Origin: Zasmidium citrigriseum
Taxonomy: Eukaryota; Ascomycota; Dothideomycetes; Mycosphaerellales; Mycosphaerellaceae
Assembly: GCA_002786025.1 (NCBI GenBank)
Contig: NHNW01000062.1
Span: forward strand, 124,001-188,000
DNA: 64,000 nucleotides
Direction of reading: 5' to 3'
Positions 11,531-22,339 of the stretch are shown here, piece after piece. The translations under genes were made by a program, and so were the position numbers. The notes below the pieces were generated by a model. That model was not told the DNA's origin. It worked only from the letters and a program-made list of their open reading frames with translations, and did no database searches. Each line of letters starts with the position of its first letter. Position 1 is the first letter of the stretch.

Positions 11531-13620
11531 CTACAATTTACTCCCAACTTTCCCCTCCCCAACAACAGCCACCAACATCCCCTCAGCAACGTCCTCCCCA
11601 TCCTCCGCCTCCGTCACCCAAGTCACAACACCTTTTCTATGACTCCGCACCTCGACCTCCATCTTCATCTGCTTGATTACACACACCGCTTCGTCCTTTT
11701 TCACTACATCTCCTGCGTCTACCAGAACTTCTACCAGTTTTCCTGAAAGGGGCAGGATTATATGCGAAGGGTCTGATTTGTTTCCTTGGGGATGTGAGGA
11801 GGACATTGCGGATCCGGAGGCGGTTGTTGAGTTCAAAGTGAGGGTGTACGGGGCGGGCTTTTGCGAGGGCAGGGTGTAGAGGATTTCGGCGGAGAGGGTT
11901 GTGGGGAAGTCTTGGAGGAGGAGTTTGGAGAGTTGGAGGTGGTGCGTTTGTTTTTCCTTTGAGGATGAGTTCTTGGGAGCGAGGGTGATTTTCCAGGCGT
12001 CGTCTTTTTTGAATGTTGGGCCTGCGCTGCCTCCTGCCAGGGCTGCGGATGCTGAGGACGAGGAGGAGGTTTGGACGAGGTTGTGTAGTGGGTTCGCCAC
12101 GTCGGGGAATTTCCTTGAGAGCGAGAGGAGTTCCTCGTGGTGTGATTCCAGCCATTGAGTATCGCAGTTTCCGGCTTCGAAGTCTGGATGGGAGACTATG
12201 GCGCGGAGGAGGGGGAGGTTTGTTTGGATTCCTGTGACGGAAGTGTCTTGCAGTGCGCGACGGGCTTTGCTGACGGCGTCGGGCCAGGTTCGTGCTGTGA
12301 TTATGATTTTGGCTATCACGGAGTCGAAGTCTGCTGTTACGATTGCTGGGGCGTTGGGGACCAGAGCTGTGTCCACGCGCGTTCCGACGCCGGAGGGGAA
12401 GTGGAAGGATTGGATCTTGCCGATGCTGAGGGTGTAGTTCTTCTCGACGTCTTCGGCTGTGACGCGGAGCTGGATGGAGTGTTGGGGTGGTGGGGCCAGG
12501 GGGTCTTGGGATAGGCCTTCAAGGCCGGTTTCTTCGAAGGAGGCGCCTTGGGCCAGGCGGAGTTGGGCTTTGACGATGTCGGTCGAGCAGATGGATTCCG
12601 TGATTGTGTGTTCGACTTGCAGACGGGGGTTGATTTCCAAGAAGAAGAACTCCTTCGTCTGTGGGTTGAGAAGGAATTCGAAAGTCCCCAGACTGGCGTA
12701 GTTCACCTACATCCCAAAAATGTCAGCATCATGCACAGCCTGATGGGATGTAATAACTCACCTCCTTAGCAATCCTAACCGCCGCCTCAATAACTGGCTT
12801 CACAACATTCCTGTCTGCACACATACTCGGCGCCAACTCCACAACCTTCTGATACCGCCGCTGAATACTACACTCCCTCTCCCAAAGATGCCTCACATTC
12901 CCCTTCCCATCCCCCAAAATCTGCACCTCAACATGTCGAAACCCATCAACAGCAGCCTTCTCGGCAAAGACCTGTTTACTCGGACTCTCCTCTACCGCTC
13001 TCTTCACCAACCCCTGCAAATCCTCAGCCTTTCGAATTAGTCGAATCCCCCTACCGCCACCCCCATCAACAGCCTTAACCATGATGGGGAGTCCGTTTTC
13101 TTTGGCGAAACGTTCAACCTCCCCAACCTGCCCCGTAGGTCGCGTAAAAGCCGGCAAACAAGGCACACCACACTTCTCCGCCAACTTCCTCGCTTCGAGT
13201 TTATCCCCCGTCCTCGCCAAATTCTCCGCCCCAGGTCCAATAACCATAACCCCAATCTCCGCCATCCTTGCCGCCAGATCCGCCGACTCAGAAAGAAATC
13301 CATAACCGGGATGCACGGCGTCTATGCCGTGTTTCTGGACTATGGAGAGCATGCCGTCGACGGACATGTAATCCGCTGGCGAGGACAGTTGGATGGCGTG
13401 CCCGGCGTTGAAGGTGTGCGAGATGTCGTTTTCGGTGTAGAGAGAGTAGGTTTCTAGGTTTAGTTCGCGGCATGTTGAGAGGATGCGGGCGGCGATTTCG
13501 CCTCTGGGAGTTGGGTTGTTAGTATGTCTCTCGATGGGAAGTAGAAAGCAGAAGCCACTGAGCTCACCGATTCGCCACCAGGATCTTTTTGATCGGTCGG
13601 GGAGGGATTCGTTCGGGCAT
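11531..13620 (-). CDS. Biotin carboxylase / biotin carrier subunit (acyl-CoA carboxylase alpha type)
   Basis: Three exons (13568-13620, 12762-13503, 11531-12706) with introns of 64 and 55 nt encode 656 residues. The N-terminus begins directly with the carboxylase fold (KKILVANRGEIAARI). ATP-grasp signatures follow: KAVDGGGGRGIR, HVEVQILG, ERECSIQRRYQKVVE and EINPRLQVEHTITE. The C-terminal ~70 residues form a biotinyl domain with the lysine in VIKQMKMEVEV, where families usually have AMKM. The family carboxylates biotin with ATP and bicarbonate and hands CO2 to an acyl-CoA carboxyltransferase, as in methylcrotonyl- or propionyl-CoA carboxylase. No carboxyltransferase beta gene lies nearby, and no mitochondrial presequence is visible from this ATG. 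The precise substrate is therefore unresolved. It converges on the DUF3824-like gene, with 257 bp between stops. Confidence 0.85.
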
Positions 13621-14377
13621 CTTGTCTTCAGTCTAGCAGTCTATGATCTGCTGTGAGAGTGATCAAACGAAGAATTGAAGAGGGAACGAACATGGTGTGT
13701 TTGACATGAAGAGGTGAGGTTAAAAGTTGCTTGCCTCCAACCTCGGCAGTCGAACCTTCCTCATCCAGCGAAGTGAGGAGATCTTCTTGAAGACAGCCGA
13801 ACATCGATTGAAAGACCGCGAAGAGAGAACAATTAATCAAGAAGAACAAGAAAAAACCAGGGTATCGATACGTTCCATCTAAAAACTACTCAATCAACCC
13901 CAGAAGTCAAGGACGAAAAGCCAGAATCAAAAAGATATTAGGTTAGGTTAAAAAGCTCATGAGACCTCCATCAAGAAGTCGCCAAACCGAACAACCGTCC
14001 TCCCTCCAGCAATGGTGTGAGTTTTAGTTATACAGTCGAAATAGTCCACCCTCCAGAAAGTTCACCAATCCGCCTGCTCTTCTCATGCTCATAAGCTCCT
14101 GAAAATGCAAGAAGAACTCAAAGCCCAAACCCCCAATCAACAAATCAAAAGTCGAATCTCCGGCCGTTTCCATCCTGTCTATGCATGCCAATGCAAGTGT
14201 CGCAAAAAAGTGAGTCTTTCTGTGAGCGCCTTCGCTAATATCAATGTGTCGCTTGCTTCGCTGTGCCGCCAGGACAATGATGTGAAAGCAGTATCGCTCT
14301 TTCGCTCCCAAAATGGAACGCCCCTCCCAATCTTCCTTCATGATCTTTCATCTCTGTGTGCGTTTGTTGTGGTTGGC
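13621..14377. other. Intergenic: carboxylase promoter and kinase 3' region
   Basis: This stretch lies upstream of the minus-strand carboxylase and downstream of the minus-strand histidine kinase. It is AT-richer than the coding regions around it. No gene or RNA is recognisable. A frame running from 14105 on plus into the kinase is an antisense shadow. Confidence 0.6.
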
Positions 14378-17300
14378 TCACCTCATCGACGAGGAAGCCA
14401 GAGCCCCATGATGATGTCCCCTTTTAAGCTTCATGAACTCATGCGGTTTGCTCGGATCGCTAGGATCCATAAAAGTCATCAGCACCGTGCTGAGTTCCTT
14501 GAAGTCAACCGGCTTGGTCATGTAGCTGTTGAATCCCGCCTCGGCGCATTTCTGGTAGACGTCTCCGAGGACATTGGCCGACAGGGCGATGATCGGCAGG
14601 TGCGGGTACTTGTTCCTCTTCTCCCACTTACGGATCTCCTTGCAGGTCTGGTAGCCGTCTTTGTTCGGCATGTGCAGATCGCAAAGAATGATGGAGTAGT
14701 GCCCGTGTGGCTGCGAGAACACCTTGTCGGTGCACTGGACGCCGTCCAGGACTGTGTCGGCTTTGATGGAGACTTTGGCCAGGAATTTGAGAATTACCAT
14801 CTGGTTGACGCGATTGTCTTCGACGAGGAGCACTCGCTTGTCCTTATTGCCAAGCCTGCGTGTCAATTCCTCAAAGACTTGCTTTTGGTTGACGGCAACC
14901 TGTTGCGCGCTGTCCTGGTTCCGATCCAAACTCATCTCTCGTTCCTTCTGTGGGTCGAATATCAGACCGAATCGTGAGGGCTTCAATGGCTTGAAGACGA
15001 ATCTCAGTCTTCGGTCGTTGACCAGCTGATCATAGTTGTAATTCGGCGCTTGCTCCATGATCTTCCTTCGCTGAGCAAGGTCTGTGATGAGGACGATAGC
15101 TGTAGTCGTAGTCGTTGACCAGAAAACTTTCTCCATCAGTGCAGTGATCTGCTCAATATCTTGGAGCACCACAACGATGTGCGAAAAGGTCAAGGGCCTT
15201 CCCTCATCACCGAGCAAATCCTTCGCATCGTTCAAGTCCTTGCGCGATGTTATCGCATGTGGCACATTCTTGGGCAATGTCTTGTCGATGTGTTGCACCG
15301 TTGCCTCACGACTGTACTTTAAAGGAGCAATGACAAGAATGTTGAACATTGGCGGGCTCAAAGCTCCAGATGCTGCTTTCACCGTTTCGACCGAGGTATT
15401 AGAAGCGGCAGACTCAGATGAAGGCGAGGTATCGCTGGCGTTGGTCTTATCATCCTTTGGCAGAGCAAGCTTCATCGGAGCACTCGACGTAGATGGATCA
15501 GGTACTATCGAAGACGCCGACGACCGCTCCGAACGTAGACTGCTTGTTCTTGCTGCGGAGCGAACCGAAGGATCGGAGCTTGCTGACGAGACAGACGGGG
15601 AGTCCCTACCAGCATCGCCCGGAGAAGGAGAGGCAGTGACTTCGGCCAGGAACTTGGGTGATGGCTTCGCCTGCGTCTCACCCGGCAGTGGCGCAGAAGG
15701 TACCTTGGTCAAGGATGGCGTAGCGGTTGGAGTTGGTATTGGTCCTGGAGATGGAGGCACAGGTAGACTGTGAGCACTCGGAGTGGGCGGTGGTGGCTGA
15801 TCGTGCTTGGATGGTACGGTCGTCTTGATGTAGAACGTGAACGTTGAGCCTTTGTCAGGCACACCCTTGGCGCTCATGTCTCCGCCATGGAGTTGCGCCA
15901 GTTGCTTCGAAATCACCAGCCCCAAACCAGTTCCACCGTGTTGTCTCGTGCTGCTGCCGTCGATCTGGCTGAATCGCTTGAAAAGGTATTCGGCTTCCTT
16001 ATCCGTGAACCCGCGACCAGTATCGATGATTTCGAATTTGATGAACGCCTCGTTCTGCGCCAATTCTATGGCGTCGACGAGGAGGCTGCACCTAACAAAC
16101 ACCTCGCCCCTAGCCGTGAATTTGATGGCGTTGCCAACGATGTTCAAGAGGATCTGTCGGATGCGGAACCTGTCTCCTTTGATCTGTGGCGGTACGTCCT
16201 CTTCGACAACGTAGTTGAGTTCCAGTCCTTTGTCGATGGCCATGGCGGAAGTCAAATCGTTGACTTCTTCGATAAGAGCCCTGACGTACAACCAGTCCAT
16301 GCTGAGCTGGATCATGCCCGCTTCAGCCTTTGAAAGATCCAGAATATCGTTGATCAAACCTCGAAGCCCCTCGGTACTTGCCCTAATGATGTTGACATGC
16401 TCCATCTGCTCAGCGGTCAGGCTACTGTCGATGAGGAAGTTGACCATTCCGGTGATGCCGTTCAATGGGGTGCGGATCTCGTGGGACATGTTGCTCAAGA
16501 ATCGGGATTTCTCGTCCATCGTCTCCTTCAGATCACGTTCCAGCGTCTTGTGGTCGTTGATATCCGTACACGTGCCATACCAAGTTTCCTCCTCATCGTG
16601 TAGGAGAGGATCGGCAAGCAAGATCCGGACCAAGTGCCACCTGAAGTTGTTGTCCTTGGACTTGAGCCGCACCTCAGTGGAGTAGGACGGCCGTCCGTCG
16701 GCATCTCGAGAAACCTTGAGAATACCCGTGCTTGCCAACTCCGAAAGCTTGCGTTGCGGCAGTTGAGCAATGGGAGATGATGATTCATCCGAGCCAGAAC
16801 TAGGTCCCTTCTCCGTCTCTGATGATCCACTAGAAGATGTGTTTGACTGCGAAACGGTTCGTTGCGGCTCGGTAGGCAGAGAGGTTGGAACGTTCGTAGG
16901 CTTGTTCGAATTCTCGTCGAATGTCGGTAGTCTGCACTTTGCGAGATCTTCAGGGTGCACATGCTCCATAAACCCGACGCCGAGCGCCTCAGCTTCTGTC
17001 TGACCGGAGTAGTGAAGCCATTGCGTGTTGCAAAAGGTCACGCCCCGGATCTTGTTAACGGCGAAGACAATCTGTGGCGATGAATTTGCAAGAGCACGAT
17101 ACTTCGCTTCAGAAGCAGCAGTCTCTTGTTGACGAGCGGAATTCATCTCTGCCAATTGCTGCTCGTGGAAATCCATCATAGTCCCGATCCAATGAACGAC
17201 CTTCTGCCTCTTATCCTTCAGCGGCGCCGCTCTGACATAGAACCATCGATAGCTGCCATCGAACCTTTGCAGGCGCACCTTTTGCTGCAGTTGCTGATTC

Positions 17301-20300
17301 GTGCGGAGGGAGCGTTGCCAAGCTGGCAGGAACTCTCTACGATCCTGGGGATGGATGGCTTGCCAAGGATCCCCTAGGACCTGACGAGGTTCCTGGCCCC
17401 GATAGATGAGAAACTTGGAATTCACCCAGCTGAGCATGCCTGTTTCCGGCTGAGCCGTGAAGATCTGTACCGGAACAGAATCGATGATGGTGCGCAGTAG
17501 TCGCTCCGACGGCGGTGGCATGTCCTCTGGGAAACTACCCTTGCGAGCATGCGTGAATCCTGGCGTCCGTGCTTCAGCTGGCGTCAGAGGAGTGAAGCCG
17601 CCGAAAGAGGTCTGGAAATCAGCGCCGTATGAGTGAAGAAGGGAGTGCTGCTTGCTCTCCTTGAAGTCTGGGAACGCGGGCATCGTAGGCCGGATGGCTC
17701 GAGAAGGGGACGCACCCTCTGCTGTGACAGACGGACTGCGCTCTCTGGTAATTGACTGAGCGGGAGATTTGTCCTCCTTTGTACTTGAACTGCCCTTGGA
17801 TCTTCGATCGCTCTGGAAAGGCTTTGTATCATCTTCAGCCCCATGTTTATTCTCGCTTCCCGATGGTCTCTTGGGCCTTGCGGGTGTTGTAGAACTGCCC
17901 GCAATGCTGCCACTGCGTTGGCCTGACCGCTGCTTCTTCACCTCGAAATAGTTGTCAACCATTTCCGAGCCAGTGATTGCGGGAGTGCCAGCGACAGATC
18001 GGCTTTGAGTCCAACCGTGAGAGGCGGGATCCCATCCGGGAGTGCCAACGATAGACCCAGAAGGACTTGCTTTCGAGCGACCCGAGTAGTCGGACGGGCT
18101 TGTCATGCTGCCAGATACTGATCCGGGCGGCTGCTCGACCTCTGCCTGCGCGATGTCTTCAAGAGACGCAGGCTCTATCGTCATCGGCGCACTGCGCACA
18201 AAGTTGCCGCTGGCAGTTCGGCGATGCCGAATGGTCACAGGTTGCACGTGATGGTTCGAGAATTGCTGAGCTATCGCGAAAGATGTTGCGAGGTGTGGTC
18301 CGAGAAGCGACAATGATTGCACCAGATTGTTTGGATACGGCGTGGCCGGAGAAAGTATCGAAATGATCGCGATAGGGGCCTTCCTGTCCTGGTCAATAGT
18401 ATTACTCCTTTGCAGATTCTCTGGTCGGTCCCTGGATCGCGGTGTCATTCTGAGCGACTGCATGGGCTGAGACCATGTAGGATGTACCAGAGGAACATGA
18501 ATGACAGTATTCGCACGGTCGACTCCGATTGCCTCCATTTGATCATATTGAGTGTAGTCTTTGGGACTGGTAGCAGGCTGAAAAGCCTCGTCGACTTGAG
18601 TGTCATCAGGTGAGAAGAACGGGTTGGCCTCCTCGTCGTTCTGGATTGCCGGTGATGGCGCTGGTGATGCCTGCCAAGGGGATACTGGGTGTTGCTCATA
18701 CTCCTCGTATTCCTTGCGTGCGTCGGGCCAATTATCAGAGGCGAAGACACTTCGATAGTTGCCAAACGGCTTCCCAGGCTTCGATGATGACTCTGGTGCG
18801 GATTGCGATAGAGGGGCATTTGATGGTTGTGCAGCGTAATCTCTCGTGACAGTGACGACTCTACCGCGCTCTAAAACACGATTGATACCAGCTGGCTCAA
18901 TAAGCGGATGATTCTCATGATCCAACGCACGAAGAGTGTCAAACACGCTCGCGTAGGGACCAGCATCGACACCGCCATCTATGCTGCTGAAGTCCTGGTC
19001 ACTCAAGGTACCGTGGGGATTGCTCGTCGCTGAAGGGTATCGCTGCGGCTGAAACCTTCCGTGACCGACAGTGGTCATGCCTGGCGCATGCGTGACTGTG
19101 CGTTGCGGTCCTGAAGGTCGAGCGCGGTTAGGTGGGTCATTGACAATACCAAGAACGTCCCTAACTTCGCGGCCATGCCCAGCATACGAATGCCGCGATT
19201 CAAGCCGAGGGCGCAATCGCTCGGGATGCAGCTTTTGAGGAGCAATATCGGTGGGCGTCTCAGTGGAAGGCTCGCGCAGTACGAATTCTGGTCTTTGCAG
19301 TCCACCAGCCCGCGACTGCTCTACGATGGTCGAATGCGGCACGAAGTCCTCACGACCGTTCATACTGAACGTTGCCTTCTGTCCCCAAGGTACATTCTCA
19401 ATATCAGTAGGGTCGACAGGCTGGATCAGGGTCGCGCGGTCGGCCTTGAAATGGTCGTGCAAGATGTTGGTGACAGCCGTCCACCATTGCTCTAGACCAG
19501 GTTCGGCGTTGAGCTGTAAGATGAGATCGTACAGATTAGGCGTCGGATATCGAGGGTCCTCAGGTCCAAAGTCGGCGCCAAAGCCGAACTGCATGAAAGC
19601 AGGATTCATCGCGGGTGTTGACCCTCCAGACCGCCAGTCGAGACTACCTTTCCTGGGAGTGGACTGGTCATTGCTCATTTGGTTAGATGTTGTTGGAGAT
19701 AGCGAGGTAAACGGCTGGTGGAATGAAGTCGACCATGATCTGGGTGTGCCTGGGACGTATGGGAAGGGATAGGATGGAGTTCGTAGCGGTGCAGCAGCCG
19801 GCGTGGCAGGGACACTACCTCTGATGGTACGGTTGGATTCGGTCGATTCTGTGGAAACCGTGGATGACGTTCGGACGGGTTCATCGCCGAGCACGGCATT
19901 GAGCGACGGCTCCGATGTGCCTTCCTCCTCCCGGATGGGAGACACGCGTTTGCCGTCTCCCTTGGATGCCGTGCTGCTGCCGTAACTTCTGCGCAGCCGG
20001 CTCTGAGCCAGCATCTTGGCGCTGAGCTGGTCCTTGATCTGCTCTAGATTGCCATGTTGCGGTGCTTGGGCAATGCTTTTGCTCTTGCCCTTTTGTGAAC
20101 TGCCGCTCCTGGAGGCACTCGGCCGGGTAGATTTCTTATGATCTGGTGCCGTGCCATCGTTGCTTGATACGCCAGACTTGTCTTGCATCGCAGTAGGAGG
20201 GCCATCGTCTGGACTGCGATTGATCTCTGAAAGCCTGCCGGGCGGCGTGCGCTGGAGCTGAGGGCGGGCTTGCGATGACGAGGGGGAGGTCTCGGGAGCC

Positions 20301-20356
20301 TGGGGACGTGGCGGGGCCTCAGTGGGCGTCGGGTCGCTGTCGTCGTGCTCCTGCAT
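14378..20356 (-). CDS. Hybrid sensor histidine kinase (split GAF-PAS-PAS-HisKA-HATPase-REC)
   Basis: One uninterrupted frame of 1992 residues. The first ~270 residues are Ser/Pro-rich. A GAF-like segment begins near 275 (EPGLEQWWTAV at about 285-295), is broken by ~300 low-complexity residues and appears to resume near 655 (APIAIISILSP). PAS domains follow at roughly 950-1065 and 1083-1250. HisKA contains MSHEIRTPLNG with phospho-accepting His1292. The ATPase has an N box (QILLNIVGNAIKFTARG, ~1408), IIDTGRGF (~1446) and GGTGLGL (~1476). The C-terminal receiver starts near 1839 (VLLVEDN), with phospho-acceptor Asp1893 in LCDLHMP and MTKP near its end. No membrane segment is evident, so it is probably a cytosolic sensor feeding a phosphorelay. 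The fungal class is not assigned. Absence of introns over 6 kb is unusual beside its neighbours. Confidence 0.93.
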   Translation of the reverse strand: MQEHDDSDPTPTEAPPRPQAPETSPSSSQARPQLQRTPPGRLSEINRSPDDGPPTAMQDKSGVSSNDGTAPDHKKSTRPSASRSGSSQKGKSKSIAQAPQHGNLEQIKDQLSAKMLAQSRLRRSYGSSTASKGDGKRVSPIREEEGTSEPSLNAVLGDEPVRTSSTVSTESTESNRTIRGSVPATPAAAPLRTPSYPFPYVPGTPRSWSTSFHQPFTSLSPTTSNQMSNDQSTPRKGSLDWRSGGSTPAMNPAFMQFGFGADFGPEDPRYPTPNLYDLILQLNAEPGLEQWWTAVTNILHDHFKADRATLIQPVDPTDIENVPWGQKATFSMNGREDFVPHSTIVEQSRAGGLQRPEFVLREPSTETPTDIAPQKLHPERLRPRLESRHSYAGHGREVRDVLGIVNDPPNRARPSGPQRTVTHAPGMTTVGHGRFQPQRYPSATSNPHGTLSDQDFSSIDGGVDAGPYASVFDTLRALDHENHPLIEPAGINRVLERGRVVTVTRDYAAQPSNAPLSQSAPESSSKPGKPFGNYRSVFASDNWPDARKEYEEYEQHPVSPWQASPAPSPAIQNDEEANPFFSPDDTQVDEAFQPATSPKDYTQYDQMEAIGVDRANTVIHVPLVHPTWSQPMQSLRMTPRSRDRPENLQRSNTIDQDRKAPIAIISILSPATPYPNNLVQSLSLLGPHLATSFAIAQQFSNHHVQPVTIRHRRTASGNFVRSAPMTIEPASLEDIAQAEVEQPPGSVSGSMTSPSDYSGRSKASPSGSIVGTPGWDPASHGWTQSRSVAGTPAITGSEMVDNYFEVKKQRSGQRSGSIAGSSTTPARPKRPSGSENKHGAEDDTKPFQSDRRSKGSSSTKEDKSPAQSITRERSPSVTAEGASPSRAIRPTMPAFPDFKESKQHSLLHSYGADFQTSFGGFTPLTPAEARTPGFTHARKGSFPEDMPPPSERLLRTIIDSVPVQIFTAQPETGMLSWVNSKFLIYRGQEPRQVLGDPWQAIHPQDRREFLPAWQRSLRTNQQLQQKVRLQRFDGSYRWFYVRAAPLKDKRQKVVHWIGTMMDFHEQQLAEMNSARQQETAASEAKYRALANSSPQIVFAVNKIRGVTFCNTQWLHYSGQTEAEALGVGFMEHVHPEDLAKCRLPTFDENSNKPTNVPTSLPTEPQRTVSQSNTSSSGSSETEKGPSSGSDESSSPIAQLPQRKLSELASTGILKVSRDADGRPSYSTEVRLKSKDNNFRWHLVRILLADPLLHDEEETWYGTCTDINDHKTLERDLKETMDEKSRFLSNMSHEIRTPLNGITGMVNFLIDSSLTAEQMEHVNIIRASTEGLRGLINDILDLSKAEAGMIQLSMDWLYVRALIEEVNDLTSAMAIDKGLELNYVVEEDVPPQIKGDRFRIRQILLNIVGNAIKFTARGEVFVRCSLLVDAIELAQNEAFIKFEIIDTGRGFTDKEAEYLFKRFSQIDGSSTRQHGGTGLGLVISKQLAQLHGGDMSAKGVPDKGSTFTFYIKTTVPSKHDQPPPPTPSAHSLPVPPSPGPIPTPTATPSLTKVPSAPLPGETQAKPSPKFLAEVTASPSPGDAGRDSPSVSSASSDPSVRSAARTSSLRSERSSASSIVPDPSTSSAPMKLALPKDDKTNASDTSPSSESAASNTSVETVKAASGALSPPMFNILVIAPLKYSREATVQHIDKTLPKNVPHAITSRKDLNDAKDLLGDEGRPLTFSHIVVVLQDIEQITALMEKVFWSTTTTTAIVLITDLAQRRKIMEQAPNYNYDQLVNDRRLRFVFKPLKPSRFGLIFDPQKEREMSLDRNQDSAQQVAVNQKQVFEELTRRLGNKDKRVLLVEDNRVNQMVILKFLAKVSIKADTVLDGVQCTDKVFSQPHGHYSIILCDLHMPNKDGYQTCKEIRKWEKRNKYPHLPIIALSANVLGDVYQKCAEAGFNSYMTKPVDFKELSTVLMTFMDPSDPSKPHEFMKLKRGHHHGALASSSMR

Positions 20357-22339
20357 CGCTGCGCGACACGTCCAGCGGCGGTCCAGTGGCCGCGCGGGCG
20401 TGCCAGGCTCTCAGCAAGCAACGAGCAGGGCGGGTGGTATGGGGAGTGGTCAGCGACCGCATCGGAGGAGCGCCCGGCGTAGAGTTTGGGAGACGGTGGT
20501 GGTGCGTGGGAAAAGCGTCAGAGAGATGGGCCACACTGCACAGGCGGATCGCTAGCAGAACCTCTAGCGTGCACTCAAGGAGTGACGTCGTCGGCAGGGC
20601 TGGCCAGACCCTGCACGGCCTCCTCTCCTGTCCTTCAGGCACAATCAGCAAACAACACGATCACCGCCCACAAATATCACGACGCCCGCCTCCGCCACCG
20701 CGTCGATGTTGTTCCACACGCCGCGACAGCAGAGACGTCCAGGCACAGTCCCTATCTCTCCCAACAGTCGCGCCTGGCACGCAGCTGGCAGCATGGGAGT
20801 GGCAGCGCTAGCCGCAAGAACCACTTGCACCTAAACTAAACACACCCACGCCTGCACCGATGATCCCGCCGTGGCAGCCTTCTCAAAGCGTTATCTGCTT
20901 CTGCGCTGTCCTCTGCCGTGGCAACCAGCTCTTCGTTTGGCGAGCTGGCAACGATTGTTTGGACGCAAGGCGCACAACAAAAGGCGACCACTTCTTCGCC
21001 GACCCGACGCAGCGGACCGAGTGATGTGATTGTCTCACAGTCGCCGGGAGTCTGGTCGGCAGTCGCTACCACTCTCAACCGACATTTCTCGACCATAACA
21101 AATCGCAAGGCGTTCAACATCACGATTCAGACCAGCAATAATATTCATTGACTCTGACTTGCTCGCCCTACAGAAGTCTCTTCATCCCCTTTGCCAGCAT
21201 TATCCCGTCCGTCTGAGCGCAGGAGGTGGGAGCTGAGCAGCCGACGTCATGGGGATCCGTACGGCAACGCCCGCAGCCTTCTCCTTGCTGGCTGTGCGGA
21301 GCGCCGGCGAAGAGCCAATTCGACGTCACCTCCTCCTCGCGCTTCGCATCTTTTGCTGCACCTCACTGCACTTGCGGCTGAAAGGTCATATCTCGCTGAC
21401 ATGCTCTACTAATCCAGTCAGCGATATCACCTGCCGTCAAAATTCATCGCCAACATGTTTTCGGGATTCAACTCCCCATCCATCGGCATTCCCTCCGAAC
21501 AAAATAGCCACCGCGTCTACGCCTTCACTCCGGCAAAACACCCAAACACCAAAATTGAAAGTGGATTCTCCCAATCGTCATCGGCCAGATCTCAAACTTG
21601 ATTCGGCACAAACTGCCAGTGCGCGGCATCGGATGTCCCTTCCACGCGCAGAGGCTAACTCGACAAGTCGCCCTTGTACTAAACCTACCTTCCTAACTCA
21701 AGTTCTCACTATTAATCAACACTGACATGTGAAGTGCTGAACCACGTGCGTACGCGCAATTGTGGCAATATACGAAGCGCGTGAATCCGAAGGGCATGAG
21801 TGAGGCGCGTCGAATACGAGAAAACCGTCGCCAGCACCTCGGGGCCGCCACTACGACATCATCCTGCAAGGCTTCTTCGCATCATGAGGTCAAGATTGAT
21901 GTGAGGCTTGCGATGTGGCAAGAGCACAAATACGCAACCACATGCATGCCATCCTCAATCCAGCTCTTCAGTTGCAAGATACTCCAACAGTCATCGATTG
22001 CCTTGTTGAGAGCGGACCGCAACACAGCGATACAGCGATCTAGGACTCGCAAATGTAGGTGTAGACTTCAATATGCACGGCAGGCTCCTCCGTCCAACGT
22101 TGTCTTAGGTTCTGCTGGGATATGGGCAAATGAAGACTGAGGTACTCTTCAATAGACAGCGATGTTCAATCCATTCGTTTCTGCCATTGTTACAAGCAAT
22201 ACAGCTACTGCTCACTGTCTGTCTCTCACTCATGCTCATCCAATCATTGCAATCCTGATATCATTGAACCCATTGAACAACCAGACTCCCACCCTTTTTG
22301 CTTCTGAACAAGACCCTTCAAAAACGCCTAACACCTCTC
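20357..22339. other. 2 kb intergenic: kinase promoter/leader and hymA 3' flank
   Basis: No gene recognised. The left part, next to the kinase start, is probably its promoter and 5' leader. Frames such as 20275-20811 and 21249-21725 are Arg/Ser/Pro-rich, overlap others on both strands and carry no domain. Confidence 0.55.

Noticed and set aside
14105..14977. Plus-strand frame of 290 codons
   Set aside because: Mostly antisense to the receiver domain of the histidine kinase; a shadow of the real gene.
15084..15773. Plus-strand frame of 229 codons inside the kinase gene
   Set aside because: Antisense shadow; low-complexity Ser/Gly-rich, no motif.
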